A DNA stretch of 64,000 nucleotides from JBJSXJ01 sp044235425. GTDB lineage: Bacteria > Planctomycetota > Planctomycetia > Pirellulales > Pirellulaceae. The position numbers were made by a program, and so were the translations under genes. Shown here one piece after another: positions 1-8,092 of this stretch. The DNA lies in contig JBIIHW010000007.1 of the NCBI GenBank assembly GCA_044235425.1, positions 1 to 64,000 on the forward strand, in the 5' to 3' direction. The first letter of the stretch is position 1; the number at the start of each line of letters is the position of its first letter. Below the pieces are notes generated by a model that was given only the letters and a program-made list of their open reading frames with translations, was not told the DNA's origin and made no database searches.

Positions 1-232
1 TGCTGCTCGGTCCCGCGGCCGCGATCGCCCATCCCGCTCGCGCCCTCATCCCAGTTCCCTCGTTCAATCAAGCCCGATCACCCCCAACCGGCCCCGTGCT
101 CATGGCATGGTGCTGGTGAACGGTTACATACATTGAGCAAGAAAGCAAACTCGTCATCGAAGCTTTGGCGATACTGCAAAACCTTGACAGCCAATGATAT
201 TTCGTGAACAGAACGACAGGAAAGATTGAGTC
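1..232. other. Non-coding left edge
   Basis: No supportable gene is present. On the minus strand, the block TATGTAACCGT (about 120-131) resembles the -10 half of the promoter-like element found at 7763, 29481 and 55179, but the GGAC half is missing at the expected distance. A TTGACA hexamer at about 184-189 could be a -35 box for the restriction gene starting at 233, but no good -10 box follows. Confidence 0.4.
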
Positions 233-2245
233 ATGCAAGCATCCGAAACTACCATCCGCAAGCTGATCGAGGGATCGAAACAATATGTGATTCCATTGTT
301 TCAGCGGCCATATTCCTGGAGCCAAAAGCATTGGTCAACGCTTTGGCAAGACGTGATGGATTTAGTTGATGATCCCAACACAAGGCCGCACTTCTTCGGT
401 TCGACCGTTACCGCGCCTGCTAAAAGCGTTCCGCAGGGTGTTGGTAAATGGCTTCTCATCGACGGCCAGCAACGGCTTACGACAACTCAACTGTTGCTCG
501 CTGCCCTTCGCGATGCCGCAGCTTTTGTTGAGGCCGATAGTCTCGCTCAGAAGATAGAAGGCCAGAGCCTCCTCACTGCGTATGAAGACGGTGACGAACA
601 ACTAAAAGTACTCCCAACGCAAGGTGATCGCGAGGCTTTCCGTGCGATCATTCGTCGCGGCACACCTTTGGTGTCACGCTTAACTGATTGCCACCACTTT
701 TTCTTGTCGCGTCTCAAGAGCCGCAAAGGACTGTCAGCTGATTTTATCGAGCAACTCTACCTTGTCGTCGTCGATCGACTTTCCCTTGTAGGAATTACCT
801 GCGATGAGCAAGACAACCCGCACCTAATCTTCGAAAGCCTCAACGCGAAAGGCGAAAAACTAACTGCTGGCGACCTGATCCGTAACTTTCTTTTGATGCG
901 GATTCATGTCAATGAGCAACAAAATGTCTTTGACCAATTCTGGCGTCCAGTACAGGAAGCGCTAAGCGATCAGCTCACTGAGTTCGTTCGGCACTATCTG
1001 ATGAAAGAAGGCAAGATCATCAAATCCGCTGACATCTACTTCGAATTGAAGGATCGGATTAACAACGCTACGCCCGATGAGACGAAGAACTTTCTTGCTG
1101 ACCTTCATCGTCACGGCATGTACTATGCTCGATTCGTCAACCCAATCAAGTACGAATCTGACCCCGCGATCTCTGCATCGCTTGGCCGCTTGCGTGTAAT
1201 CGAGGCCACTGTTGCGTACCCGCTGCTGCTGCGGGTGTTCGACTCGGTTCATCAAGGGACGTTGACGCAAGCTCAATTGATCGACGTACTGGACATTTTG
1301 GAGTCGTTTCTCATTCGACGATCGGTGTGCGGTTATCCATCAAATCAACTGCGGAAGATCCTTCCACCCATCTTCGACTCTGTTGGTGGTGCTGGCGAGT
1401 CCTTCGTCAAAGGTGTTCGCGAACAACTCGGAGGGAAACGCTGTCCCGATGACAAGTCCTTCGCCGAGGCTTTGCTTTCCCAACCGCTTTACGCCACGGC
1501 CAAACGAGGTACGCGACTCCGTATCATGCTTGAACGTCTTGAGGAGTCTTTTGAACACAAGGAGCCTGCGGAATTATCGAAAGCTCAGATTGAGCACATC
1601 ATGCCTCAAACACTCACGCCGGATTGGGTGGCGGAACTTGGCAACGAAGCGCAGGAACAACATGCACGACTACTGCATACTCTCGGCAATCTCACGCTTA
1701 CGTGTTACAACCCAGATCTCTCAAATCGGCCTTACAGTGAAAAACGAGCATTGCTGAAGAGCAGCCATTTCGAACTCAATCGTTACTTCGAACAGGTCGA
1801 AAACTGGACTCCTGCTGCTATCATGAAACGCGCCAAGTCAATCGTTGATCGCGCCTTAACGATTTGGCCTGATGTCGGCCGCGATGGTGTGGCTCTCGCC
1901 GACACCGTCATTGGCGCTCAGAAACCAGTCGCAGTGCGATTTCAGGGACATACTCATCCTATTACCACTTGGAAAGAAGGAACGGTCAAATTGATCGAAA
2001 TGTTCGAGGATGCGCAACCTGGCATTCTTGAGTCCATAGTTTCAAAGGGTGAACTCAGTACCGAACTCTCGAGCGATCCGAAACGATTTCCTCGGTCTAA
2101 TGTTGTCGTAGGCGGCGTCTATTTTAACACGCACGCTTCCGTTATCGAATTAAAGCGTCGATTGAGGAAGATTGCAGAACGAGTCGGAGTAAGCGAATCG
2201 GACTACACGTTCATCTTTGGCAGTAGTCCGCAACTATTCGGTTGA
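233..2245 (+). CDS. DUF262/DUF1524 modification-dependent restriction protein (GmrSD-like)
   Basis: A 670-aa single-chain protein of the GmrSD type. The N-terminal DUF262 half carries the QRPYSW signature (about residues 24-29) and the ParB-fold DGQQRLTT nucleotide-binding motif (about 82-89). The DUF1524 half carries a His-Me/HNH nuclease signature: IEHIMPQ (about 448), then LHTLGNLTL and NxxLSNRPYSEKR. Family knowledge: GmrSD enzymes are NTP-dependent type IV restriction enzymes that cut DNA with modified cytosines. The last roughly 90 residues form an extra domain of the kind often appended to these proteins as a DNA reader. The start has a good Shine-Dalgarno (AGGAAAG). It stands alone and converges on the minus-strand module. 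Substrate preference cannot be read from sequence. Confidence 0.85.
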   Translation: MQASETTIRKLIEGSKQYVIPLFQRPYSWSQKHWSTLWQDVMDLVDDPNTRPHFFGSTVTAPAKSVPQGVGKWLLIDGQQRLTTTQLLLAALRDAAAFVEADSLAQKIEGQSLLTAYEDGDEQLKVLPTQGDREAFRAIIRRGTPLVSRLTDCHHFFLSRLKSRKGLSADFIEQLYLVVVDRLSLVGITCDEQDNPHLIFESLNAKGEKLTAGDLIRNFLLMRIHVNEQQNVFDQFWRPVQEALSDQLTEFVRHYLMKEGKIIKSADIYFELKDRINNATPDETKNFLADLHRHGMYYARFVNPIKYESDPAISASLGRLRVIEATVAYPLLLRVFDSVHQGTLTQAQLIDVLDILESFLIRRSVCGYPSNQLRKILPPIFDSVGGAGESFVKGVREQLGGKRCPDDKSFAEALLSQPLYATAKRGTRLRIMLERLEESFEHKEPAELSKAQIEHIMPQTLTPDWVAELGNEAQEQHARLLHTLGNLTLTCYNPDLSNRPYSEKRALLKSSHFELNRYFEQVENWTPAAIMKRAKSIVDRALTIWPDVGRDGVALADTVIGAQKPVAVRFQGHTHPITTWKEGTVKLIEMFEDAQPGILESIVSKGELSTELSSDPKRFPRSNVVVGGVYFNTHASVIELKRRLRKIAERVGVSESDYTFIFGSSPQLFG

Positions 2246-2295
2246 TCCGAATAGTCGATCAACTGAAGGAAGTTGCGAAAACCACGATTCCTCCC

Positions 2296-2326
2296 GAGCC
2301 GTCGGGCTCCCCAGACCCGACGGCTC
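2296..2326. terminator. Bidirectional hairpin between convergent genes
   Basis: A perfect 11-bp stem, GAGCCGTCGGG at 2296-2306 pairing with 2316-2326, with a 9-nt loop, lies between the convergent ends of the restriction gene (2245) and the coiled-coil gene (2394). There is no T-run on either side, so termination would depend on stem strength or Rho. Confidence 0.6.
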
Positions 2327-2393
2327 ACTGCATTCCACCAAATTGTCAAAGAGCAAACGAACGCCAGAGACGTTCGGCAGGCACATTGGCCAG

Positions 2394-3101
2394 CTACCAC
2401 TGACGCATGCGTTCTTCAATCTCATCGCGGCGTTTCACGGCGTCGGCCTGAGCCTTCTCGCTGGCCTTGATGCGTTGACGAATCGAATTGGCTTGCTTCT
2501 GAAACACCGCAGCCTGCTCGCGCCGATGGTCGCGATCTGCTTCGGTTAGCTCGCGCTCGGCTCGACGCTTTTCCGCATCGGCTTGGTTGTCGATGTAGAC
2601 CGACTGCGTCGCCAAGTCTTTGTTGGCTTCCATCAAGCGTTCGATCTCGGCGTTAGCTTCATCAAGCTGCCGCTCAAGTTCCGGGTCATCGCAGCCCATG
2701 TACAGTTCCTGCCGAGCCGCAGAGGCATCGTTACGTGCCTCTTTGATTTCGTGTAGGCGACTGTACAGCGGACCCGTGATCTCATCGTGCCGGCGTTCGG
2801 CTTCTTCTAGTACGCGATCGGCTGCCGCGATTTGCTGCTGGACCTGCTCGAACTCCTGCTCGAGCCTTGGTAGCGATGCGACGACGGCCTTCAGAACAAA
2901 ACGGCGTTGATAGTCCTCGACGTCATTCTTCAGATCGGTGATCGACTTTTTGGTCTCGGCCAGCAGGCGTTCGACCTCCGCTGCACTTGGCTCTTCGCCA
3001 GTTGCGATGCTAGCGACCAGCTCGCGGTAGCTGTTTTGTTTCTGCTGCGATCGCTGCTGTTGCAGACCAATCATCTTTTCGAAAAACGTGGTAACGCTCA
3101 T
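2394..3101 (-). CDS. Coiled-coil protein of the replication module
   Basis: A 235-aa, highly charged protein rich in Glu, Arg, Ala and Gln, with heptad-like spacing over most of its length (for example EQEFEQVQQQIAAADRV and the C-terminal ERELTEADRDHRREQ stretch). It is a long coiled coil with no catalytic motif. The start is the ATG at 3101, preceded by GGAGAG, and overlaps the stop of the HExxH gene by 4 bp (ATGA), so the two are translationally coupled. It is the last gene of the 6159-to-2394 operon. A structural or scaffold role in replication or partition is possible; no family is recognised. Confidence 0.7.
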   Translation of the reverse strand: MSVTTFFEKMIGLQQQRSQQKQNSYRELVASIATGEEPSAAEVERLLAETKKSITDLKNDVEDYQRRFVLKAVVASLPRLEQEFEQVQQQIAAADRVLEEAERRHDEITGPLYSRLHEIKEARNDASAARQELYMGCDDPELERQLDEANAEIERLMEANKDLATQSVYIDNQADAEKRRAERELTEADRDHRREQAAVFQKQANSIRQRIKASEKAQADAVKRRDEIEERMRQW

Positions 3102-3853
3102 GTGTAGCTCTCCTGGGGTTTTGGGAAACGGACTTGGTAACGATGCATGTCGGCAGCCCACTGCTGCGTGAATTCGACAGGTGGTGCGATGGCCACGAGC
3201 GCGCGGAACGACGTATCGAGGTGGCGATGGGGTTCGTCACCCAAGGCATCCTCGTAGGCTCCGATGGGTGATAGACCGTGGCGATGCGAAGCGAAGAGGC
3301 CTGCGGGCTTGATTTCAAAGCCGGCGAGCGTCGCTCGATGGGCTAGATGGATCACGAATCGAATGAAGCTCGGGCCGTGGCCAAAATAGAGCGGTAGGTC
3401 GCTGCGTGCGGCTCGCTTTGAAACGTCGGTCAGTACCATCGTGTCGTGCTGGAGCCGATCTGGGTCATCGCAATCGCGCTCGTCGTACAAGGCGGGCCGA
3501 TCGAGGATGTGAGCTAGCTCGTGCAATACGATCCCGATGATGGCGTACTCGAGGTCTTCGGCAAGATAGTCCTCCGCGATCCCAATGTCATTGACCACGG
3601 CGCACGGGCCACGGCCAAGCCAGGGATCGATGTGGTCGCGGTACATGACGTCGGCTCGCGGGTGGGTGAAGGCGTAGTGGTGCTGCGTACCCAGCCCGAT
3701 CGGCAATTGCGACTGGGCCAGCAGGTAGAGCGGCGTTACGCCTAGATCACGATGGGCGATGGTTCGGCATAGGCTCTGGGCCTTGGCCAGTATTGGGCCA
3801 ACGTGGCCCCCAGGAACGCCCACAGTCGCGTTGGGTGGCGATTCTTGGGTCAT
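3098..3853 (-). CDS. HExxH-motif protein (metallopeptidase-like), unknown role
   Basis: A 251-aa protein with a clear zincin-type signature HELAHILDRP near residue 140, preceded by the hydrophobic stretch YAIIGIVL. This is the layout expected for a zinc metallopeptidase helix. No secretion signal is visible, so it should act in the cytoplasm. The start chosen is the ATG at 3853 (MTQESPP), which has AAAGGGA upstream. About 30 bp upstream lies a 43-bp block shared with the promoter region of the ParB-methyltransferase gene at 19185. It is coupled to the coiled-coil gene downstream. The third zinc ligand and the substrate cannot be assigned. Confidence 0.7.
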   Translation of the reverse strand: MTQESPPNATVGVPGGHVGPILAKAQSLCRTIAHRDLGVTPLYLLAQSQLPIGLGTQHHYAFTHPRADVMYRDHIDPWLGRGPCAVVNDIGIAEDYLAEDLEYAIIGIVLHELAHILDRPALYDERDCDDPDRLQHDTMVLTDVSKRAARSDLPLYFGHGPSFIRFVIHLAHRATLAGFEIKPAGLFASHRHGLSPIGAYEDALGDEPHRHLDTSFRALVAIAPPVEFTQQWAADMHRYQVRFPKPQESYT

Positions 3854-4174
3854 TGGGCGTCCCTTTCCGTTTTCCGACCAACAAAACAAACTGTGCCTAA
3901 TACCGCGACTGTTCCCACGTGCCTCTCCTGATGAGTTTCTTTTCCAAGTACCTATTGCGATCGTTCTTTCACCAACATTGCCATCCAACTCCCGTCATGG
4001 CAGAGTTGGCCAAGTTGGCAGTCTTGGCAGCCTTGGCATTCTTCCCGAGGTATTGAGACACCCCTCTACGGCAAAATGGTGGCATCCTTCCTTTTAAGAG
4101 GCCTAGTTGGCCATCTTGGGTTAGGGGTAAGGCTGCCAACTTGGCCAAGTGTGCCAAGACTGCCATGTCTGCCA
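3854..4174. other. Intergenic region with conserved block and repeat arrays (possible origin)
   Basis: Holds the 43-bp block (3881-3923) and two inverted arrays of 9-bp repeats (3997-4041 and 4131-4175). Short open frames across it, such as one encoding MAELAKLAVLAALAFF, are by-products of the 9-bp periodicity and are not called as genes. Confidence 0.5.
3881..3923 (-). promoter_or_regulatory. Conserved 43-bp upstream block, copy A
   Basis: Reading the minus strand, this block holds GGAAC, then TCGC, TTAG, and AGTTTGTTT at the same spacing as copy B at 19241-19283, without gaps. It lies 28 bp upstream of the start codon at 3853. Conservation between two otherwise unrelated upstream regions suggests a promoter or operator; which sigma factor or regulator uses it is unknown. 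Confidence 0.45.
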
Positions 4175-4175
4175 T
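3997..4175. repeat. Two facing arrays of five 9-bp repeats (iteron-like)
   Basis: Plus-strand units start at 3997, 4006, 4015, 4024 and 4033 and follow (A/T)TGGC(A/C)NNN: ATGGCAGAG, TTGGCCAAG, TTGGCAGTC, TTGGCAGCC, TTGGCATTC. Five more units run on the minus strand over 4131-4175: ATGGCAGAC, ATGGCAGTC, TTGGCACAC, TTGGCCAAG, TTGGCAGCC. The arrays are 89 bp apart and abut the 3' end of the RepA-like ATPase gene. Such iteron-like arrays next to a replication gene are typical of origins, but the 9-bp unit is short for an iteron. Confidence 0.6.
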
Positions 4176-5761
4176 CACGGGGCCTCCTGGCTATCTTGTT
4201 GGCCAAGTTGAAGTGGCAAGTGCCAGTGCCAAACCCCATCGCTACCTTTCTTGACGCGACCACCGAGCTCGGCATAGGCTCGGCGCAACGTTCGCTCCGA
4301 GATGCCGTGTTCCTTTGCGTCGGCGATGATTTGCGTCGAGGGAATCGGTGCGCTAGCCAACTCGGATCGCAGCCAAGCCATCGCCTCTTGTCGTTCGTGG
4401 CCACGATTGTCGTTCTTCGTTTGCGCTTGCAGTTCGGCAGCGAACGCTTCGTCGGCATGCATCGTCACTGGTTCGGTTTCCCAGACGACACGACCGTCCT
4501 CGATGCGATACGCCAGCCCATCGGGATCGCGGGCCAGATTGAGCTTGGCCGGTAGCAGCAAGCGTCTCTGTGGATCGTTGGCGTCCTTGGTCACGGCCCA
4601 TACGGCTCGAGCCGCAGCCGCGAACGCCAGCGAGCCCATCGCACGATAGACAGCCTTCGATCCACCTGACTTCGCCAAGTGCGTGACAGTCAAAATCGCT
4701 ACCTGATGGCGACTAGCCATCTCGGCCAGTGGGGCGAGCATGCCTCGCACGTCGCTGTTCTTGTGCGAGTCGACCTTGCCGCAATAGGCTGCGACCGGAT
4801 CGATCACCACCAGCCGAGTGCCAGGAAACTGAAGCAGGGTTTCCTCGAGCCTTGGCAAATCCGATTCGAGCGAGAACTGGCGTCGCTTGTCGAAATGCTT
4901 GACGCCCTCGAGCAGCACAACTCGCGTATCATCGACACCGGCTTTATCGAGACGGGGCGCGATGGTATCGGCCGCATCGTCTTCGCAGTTGAGCAGGATC
5001 ACGTTACCCGGCGTCTGTTTGCACAGCGGCATATCGGGCCAGCAATCGCCACGAGAGACACGTGCCGTTAGGTCGAGCGTGACAAACGATTTGCCGAGGC
5101 CGGGATCGCCGGCAAGCAGCGTGAGCTTGCCGAGCGGAATGCGCCCTGGCCACAGCCATTGGAGCTGTTCGCGTGTGATTTCGTTGAGCCTTTTGAGAAT
5201 GGCATACGGCTTGGTCGGATCGCTGGTGGCGATGATGTGTTTGGCTTGCTCAAGCATCCTTCGCTGCCTTTCGGAGAGGTCTTCGTCGGGCTGGCGCGGT
5301 GTGTCGAGACGATCGGGAGCAATCTCCGTGGCCACCCACTCTGAAACGGATTCGATCCACGGCTTGATGATCTCTTTGGCGATACATCGCTCATCGACAC
5401 CACCATCGAGCAATGCTTGCCAACACTGGCGAACGAACTCGAAGCCGTGGACGCGACCGCGAGTGCGTGAGGCGTCGACCAAGTGCTCGCGTTTGTAGGC
5501 GACCTGCTGGCTATCCAAACCAGCGAGGCCGAAGTACTTCGACGATGGGATGAGGACCTCGGCTAAAGACCGCACGCGACGACGTTCCTCCCAGGCACGA
5601 TCGATGGCACCTTGATCAATGCTCGTCCAATGAGCGGCCTCGCGGGCCGATAGGAGAAACGCGTCGCGGTACGCACGCTCAGCTTCTTGCTGCTCGGGCG
5701 TCTGCGGCCAATCGGGTCCGTCTTCATAGAAGCGGACAAGGTCTTCGGGTAGGTTTGTCAT
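4175..5761 (-). CDS. RepA-like AAA ATPase (replicative helicase/primase-associated)
   Basis: A 528-aa protein with a RecA-fold AAA_25 core. Walker A is GDPGLGKS at about residues 218-225, Walker B is LVVIDPVAAY, and the motif LTVTHLAKSGG follows. The N-terminal 190 residues are helical without a recognised catalytic motif. The C-terminal 60 residues look like a winged helix (PSTQIIADAKEHGISERTLRRAYAELG) with the same layout as the C-terminus of the primase at 19619. Family knowledge: such RepA/RSF1010-like ATPases drive replication of plasmids and integrative elements. Two small genes precede it in the operon and the repeat arrays lie just downstream, so it is the likely initiator or helicase of this module. 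Confidence 0.8.
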   Translation of the reverse strand: MTNLPEDLVRFYEDGPDWPQTPEQQEAERAYRDAFLLSAREAAHWTSIDQGAIDRAWEERRRVRSLAEVLIPSSKYFGLAGLDSQQVAYKREHLVDASRTRGRVHGFEFVRQCWQALLDGGVDERCIAKEIIKPWIESVSEWVATEIAPDRLDTPRQPDEDLSERQRRMLEQAKHIIATSDPTKPYAILKRLNEITREQLQWLWPGRIPLGKLTLLAGDPGLGKSFVTLDLTARVSRGDCWPDMPLCKQTPGNVILLNCEDDAADTIAPRLDKAGVDDTRVVLLEGVKHFDKRRQFSLESDLPRLEETLLQFPGTRLVVIDPVAAYCGKVDSHKNSDVRGMLAPLAEMASRHQVAILTVTHLAKSGGSKAVYRAMGSLAFAAAARAVWAVTKDANDPQRRLLLPAKLNLARDPDGLAYRIEDGRVVWETEPVTMHADEAFAAELQAQTKNDNRGHERQEAMAWLRSELASAPIPSTQIIADAKEHGISERTLRRAYAELGGRVKKGSDGVWHWHLPLQLGQQDSQEAP

Positions 5762-5770
5762 TCGATGGTC

Positions 5771-6004
5771 TCAGGATTGGACTGGAAGCCAGCCAAGTTT
5801 CGGATCGTTCCTGAGCAGCCGAATGTTTTCGGCGCGACGCAGGATGTGTTTGATGACCGGTTCGCTGAGCTTGTAGTGCTGGGCGAGTGCCGTAGCTGTG
5901 ACCATCACTCCGGCTCGATGCATGGCTTCAACCTGCATCGCTACCATCGCGGTTGTCGGCGTTGGGAAATTCAGTTCGGCGTCGGCTTGGATGTACTTTC
6001 GCAT
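5771..6004 (-). CDS. Small winged-helix-like protein
   Basis: A 77-aa protein. Residues 20-75 (VEAMHRAGVMVTATALAQ, then HYKLSEPVIKHILRRAENIRLL) fit a compact helix-turn-helix or winged-helix domain. It has a strong Shine-Dalgarno (GGAGGAGCAGCA before ATG). Its 5' end overlaps the preceding small gene by 34 bp and it ends 9 bp before the RepA-like ATPase start, so it is part of that operon. It may be an auxiliary replication regulator or origin-binding protein; no named family is recognised. Confidence 0.65.
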   Translation of the reverse strand: MRKYIQADAELNFPTPTTAMVAMQVEAMHRAGVMVTATALAQHYKLSEPVIKHILRRAENIRLLRNDPKLGWLPVQS

Positions 6005-6159
6005 TGCTGCTCCTCCGTGTTCGAGTTGGAATCGGCCTCTTGGCTTGGTGTTGGCTGCGTTTGCTTCTCGTTGAGGTCAAGCAAGACGTTGGCCCAAGCA
6101 GCCGCGAATTCTTCCGGCACCTCTGGATCGTCCGTGCTCTCTTTGTTGGTTGGTTCCAT
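5971..6159 (-). CDS. Small acidic polar protein, first gene of the RepA operon
   Basis: A 62-aa protein rich in Glu, Thr, Ser, Pro and Asn, with one short hydrophobic segment (FAAAWANVLLDLN) and a disordered tail. Support for coding is the excellent ribosome binding site (AGGAGGAAACAGG before ATG) and its placement in frame-shifted overlap with the next gene. No function is recognised. Confidence 0.55.
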   Translation of the reverse strand: MEPTNKESTDDPEVPEEFAAAWANVLLDLNEKQTQPTPSQEADSNSNTEEQQCESTSKPTPN

Positions 6160-6217
6160 CCTGTTTCCTCCTGTCGATGTAGCACCCTGCTGGAAAACGT
6201 TGCGTCCCCTTAGGTAT

Positions 6218-7480
6218 CTATGCCAAAAGCGGACGCACGTGCGCGCTCGGACGGGTTCGTGTAAGCGGGGCAGGAATCCGTGAGCCCTCTATTGGTTGAC
6301 CTACCCGGTGGTTGGCCAAGTTGACGAACGGATTTGCGATGACGTTCGTAGAAGGTGCGGCAGAGCGGCCGGCGAACGATGGGGAAGAACGGCGACCAGA
6401 AATCGCCACCCATCGCCTAGAAAGCGTTGTTAGCAAAAACACCGCCTCTCGGATGCCCTTCTTGAACGGCATGTTCAGGCAGCGGGCGATCTCGTTCAGT
6501 ATCTCTCTCTTAAACTCGGCATAAGTGGTGGCCGGTTGCTCAGCCTGAAGCTGGCTCATCTTCCAGCCGCCGGGCATCGTGAGCAGCGCCCGCTTTTCGA
6601 GCTCGATGGGCTCGAACGGCTCGGCCGAGTCGGCTTCTCCGTTTGCCGGGGCATCCGTGTACAAGATGCCGGCGAAATCAGCCGCCGTCTCAGCCGCTGC
6701 GAGTACCGCCAACGTGAACCGGCGCAGTTGGGCGAACAGCGGCAAGGCCGGCGTGATGTCCGGAATTCCGCGCGCCTGACCAGGTCGGTCACAGCGGAAG
6801 TAGTGGATTACAGAGGCGGCCGGAAACGGGTCGTACTCAAAGCTGCTCGACACCAGGCCTTGGTCGCCCGGGTGTTGCTTGAGGACGTGATACGCAAGTG
6901 GGTTGGCAAAGTCATCAAACACGATCCCATCGACGGCGTTCAACTGGTTGAGTGACAGATCCGGCGTACAGACCTGTTCGGCCTCAACCAACCGCAGGTC
7001 CAACGAGACCGGCGAACCTAATCGTTCATTGTTCGTCAGGAGGGCGAAGGCTTCGCCGTCGCTGGCCCGAGCCATCCGCATCGTGCGGAGTTTGTCGGGC
7101 AACCGTACCACGTGCATCCAACGAGCAAACTCACGTTCGACCAGACGATTTGCGCTAGCGTCGGCGGTCAGCATCTGCAACCGCGGGCCGGTGCCGATGA
7201 CATCGTTGGCCAGCGTTAGGACAATGCCGCGAGCATAACTGTTGTTGGCGACCTCGTACCGCGCCCGATTCCTCAGTGTGCAACGTACATCCGGGCTGTT
7301 GGCCGCGTTGGCACTCAGACCATCTGCGTTGGCCCAATGCCGCCGATTGTCCTCGGTCGTCGCGGCGGCGTCATAGCGGCTGCGAATTCGACGGAGGCCA
7401 AAGGTTGTAGACCGTGGGTGTGGACGAGCGGCACGTCCTGCCGTCGCTTTGCGAAACAATCGTCCAAGCCAGTGCAACAT
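6218..7480 (-). pseudogene. Lambda-type phage portal protein, C-terminus replaced
   Basis: The first 345 residues or so read as a GpB/lambda-family portal: NRARYEVANNSYARGIVLTLANDVIG, then DLRLVEAEQV, FRCDRPGQARGIPDI and the clip/stem region EILNEIARCLNMPF. In intact homologues MPF/MPY is followed by a glycine-rich NxxAGNSSG-type loop and a long C-terminal helix. Here the frame instead enters a low-quality Ser/Arg/Pro tail (KKGIREAVFLLTTLSRRW onward) after about 6470 and stops 250 bp later. The gene looks cut by a recombination junction near 6460-6475. No protease, capsid or tail gene follows. The start has GGGAAGG upstream. Confidence 0.75.
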
Positions 7481-7519
7481 CCTTGTTGCCTTCCCTACGG
7501 TCTACAGCCCTTTGGCCTC
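7394..7519. repeat. 25-bp inverted repeat enclosing the portal start codon
   Basis: GAGGCCAAAGG-TTGTAGACCGTGGG at 7394-7418 pairs with 7494-7519, whose complement reads GAGGCCAAAGGGCTGTAGACCGTAGG. The arms are 75 bp apart and contain the portal ribosome binding site and first codons. In mRNA it could fold into a long hairpin that limits translation, or it may be a recombination scar. Confidence 0.6.
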
Positions 7520-7522
7520 GGT

Positions 7523-7720
7523 TCAATCCGCGCCGGGCGGCACGAGCTTGTTGAATCGCAACCCGCGCCGCTTCGACTTCGCCGCTTCTTTCGAGGCCAG
7601 GTAGCGATCGGCCTCGATCTGTTCGGTCAGCTTGTGCTGCTCGACGCTGCCGGCATCGCCCGAGGCTTTTGCGGGCCCCTCGGCGTTTTCACGGATCGCG
7701 GTACCGAGTTCGTCTGCCAT
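7523..7720 (-). CDS. Small gpW-position protein (head-tail joining candidate)
   Basis: A 65-aa hydrophilic protein starting MADELGTAIREN and ending RRGLRFNKLVPPGAD. It sits between the terminase block and the portal, where lambdoid phages encode gpW, and is a similar size. Sequence similarity to gpW itself is not evident. The shorter ATG at 7720 is preferred because the promoter-like element at 7763-7793 overlaps any longer version. Function is inferred from position only. Confidence 0.5.
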   Translation of the reverse strand: MADELGTAIRENAEGPAKASGDAGSVEQHKLTEQIEADRYLASKEAAKSKRRGLRFNKLVPPGAD

Positions 7721-8092
7721 AGCTGTAACCGTGCGTCGTGCGAAGCGAGATGCTGATGTACGGTTACATATGCCGCGCCAAGGCAAACCGTCCGCTCGAC
7801 ATCAAAGAAATCGTGAAATTGTGCTACGGGTAGCAAAGCTCGGTGTTCGACGGGTTTGCCGTTTCCCTAGAACGTCGCCATTCTTGCGACCGCAATGGCG
7901 ACGGACATAGAAGTGCAGCCAACCGTGCAGGGCCGTGACTACAAATAGGCCGATATTGAACGGAATGGACCAACGCCTTAACTCGCGTGGGTTGCTCCCA
8001 CCGACAGTTGGTAGGAGGCGACAAATATACACATCGATCGATGAGATCGACGCGAGCAATACCATCCTCGAGGAACGGGCTGACTCTGAAGA
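7721..8092. other. Intergenic region carrying promoter element 1
   Basis: Apart from the element at 7763-7793 no gene or strong hairpin is seen. It separates the cargo gene ending at 8093 from the head-joining-like gene, and probably marks the downstream edge of the cargo insertion. Confidence 0.4.
7763..7793 (-). promoter_or_regulatory. Promoter-like element, copy 1 (GGACGG-16-ATATGTAAC)
   Basis: On the minus strand GGACGG (7788-7793) is followed after exactly 16 bp by ATATGTAAC (7763-7771), about 43 bp upstream of the start at 7720. The same pair with the same spacing occurs at 29481-29511 and 55179-55209. Block order, spacing and distance to start codons fit -35 and -10 promoter boxes. 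Confidence 0.6.

Noticed and set aside
3997..4175. CRISPR-like array
   Set aside because: Units are 9 bp without spacers and are mirrored on the two strands; no Cas gene occurs anywhere in the window.
4008..4178. Small peptides encoded by the 9-bp repeats
   Set aside because: Frames such as MAELAKLAVLAALAFF arise simply because nine is a multiple of three; both strands give similar frames and there is no ribosome binding site.
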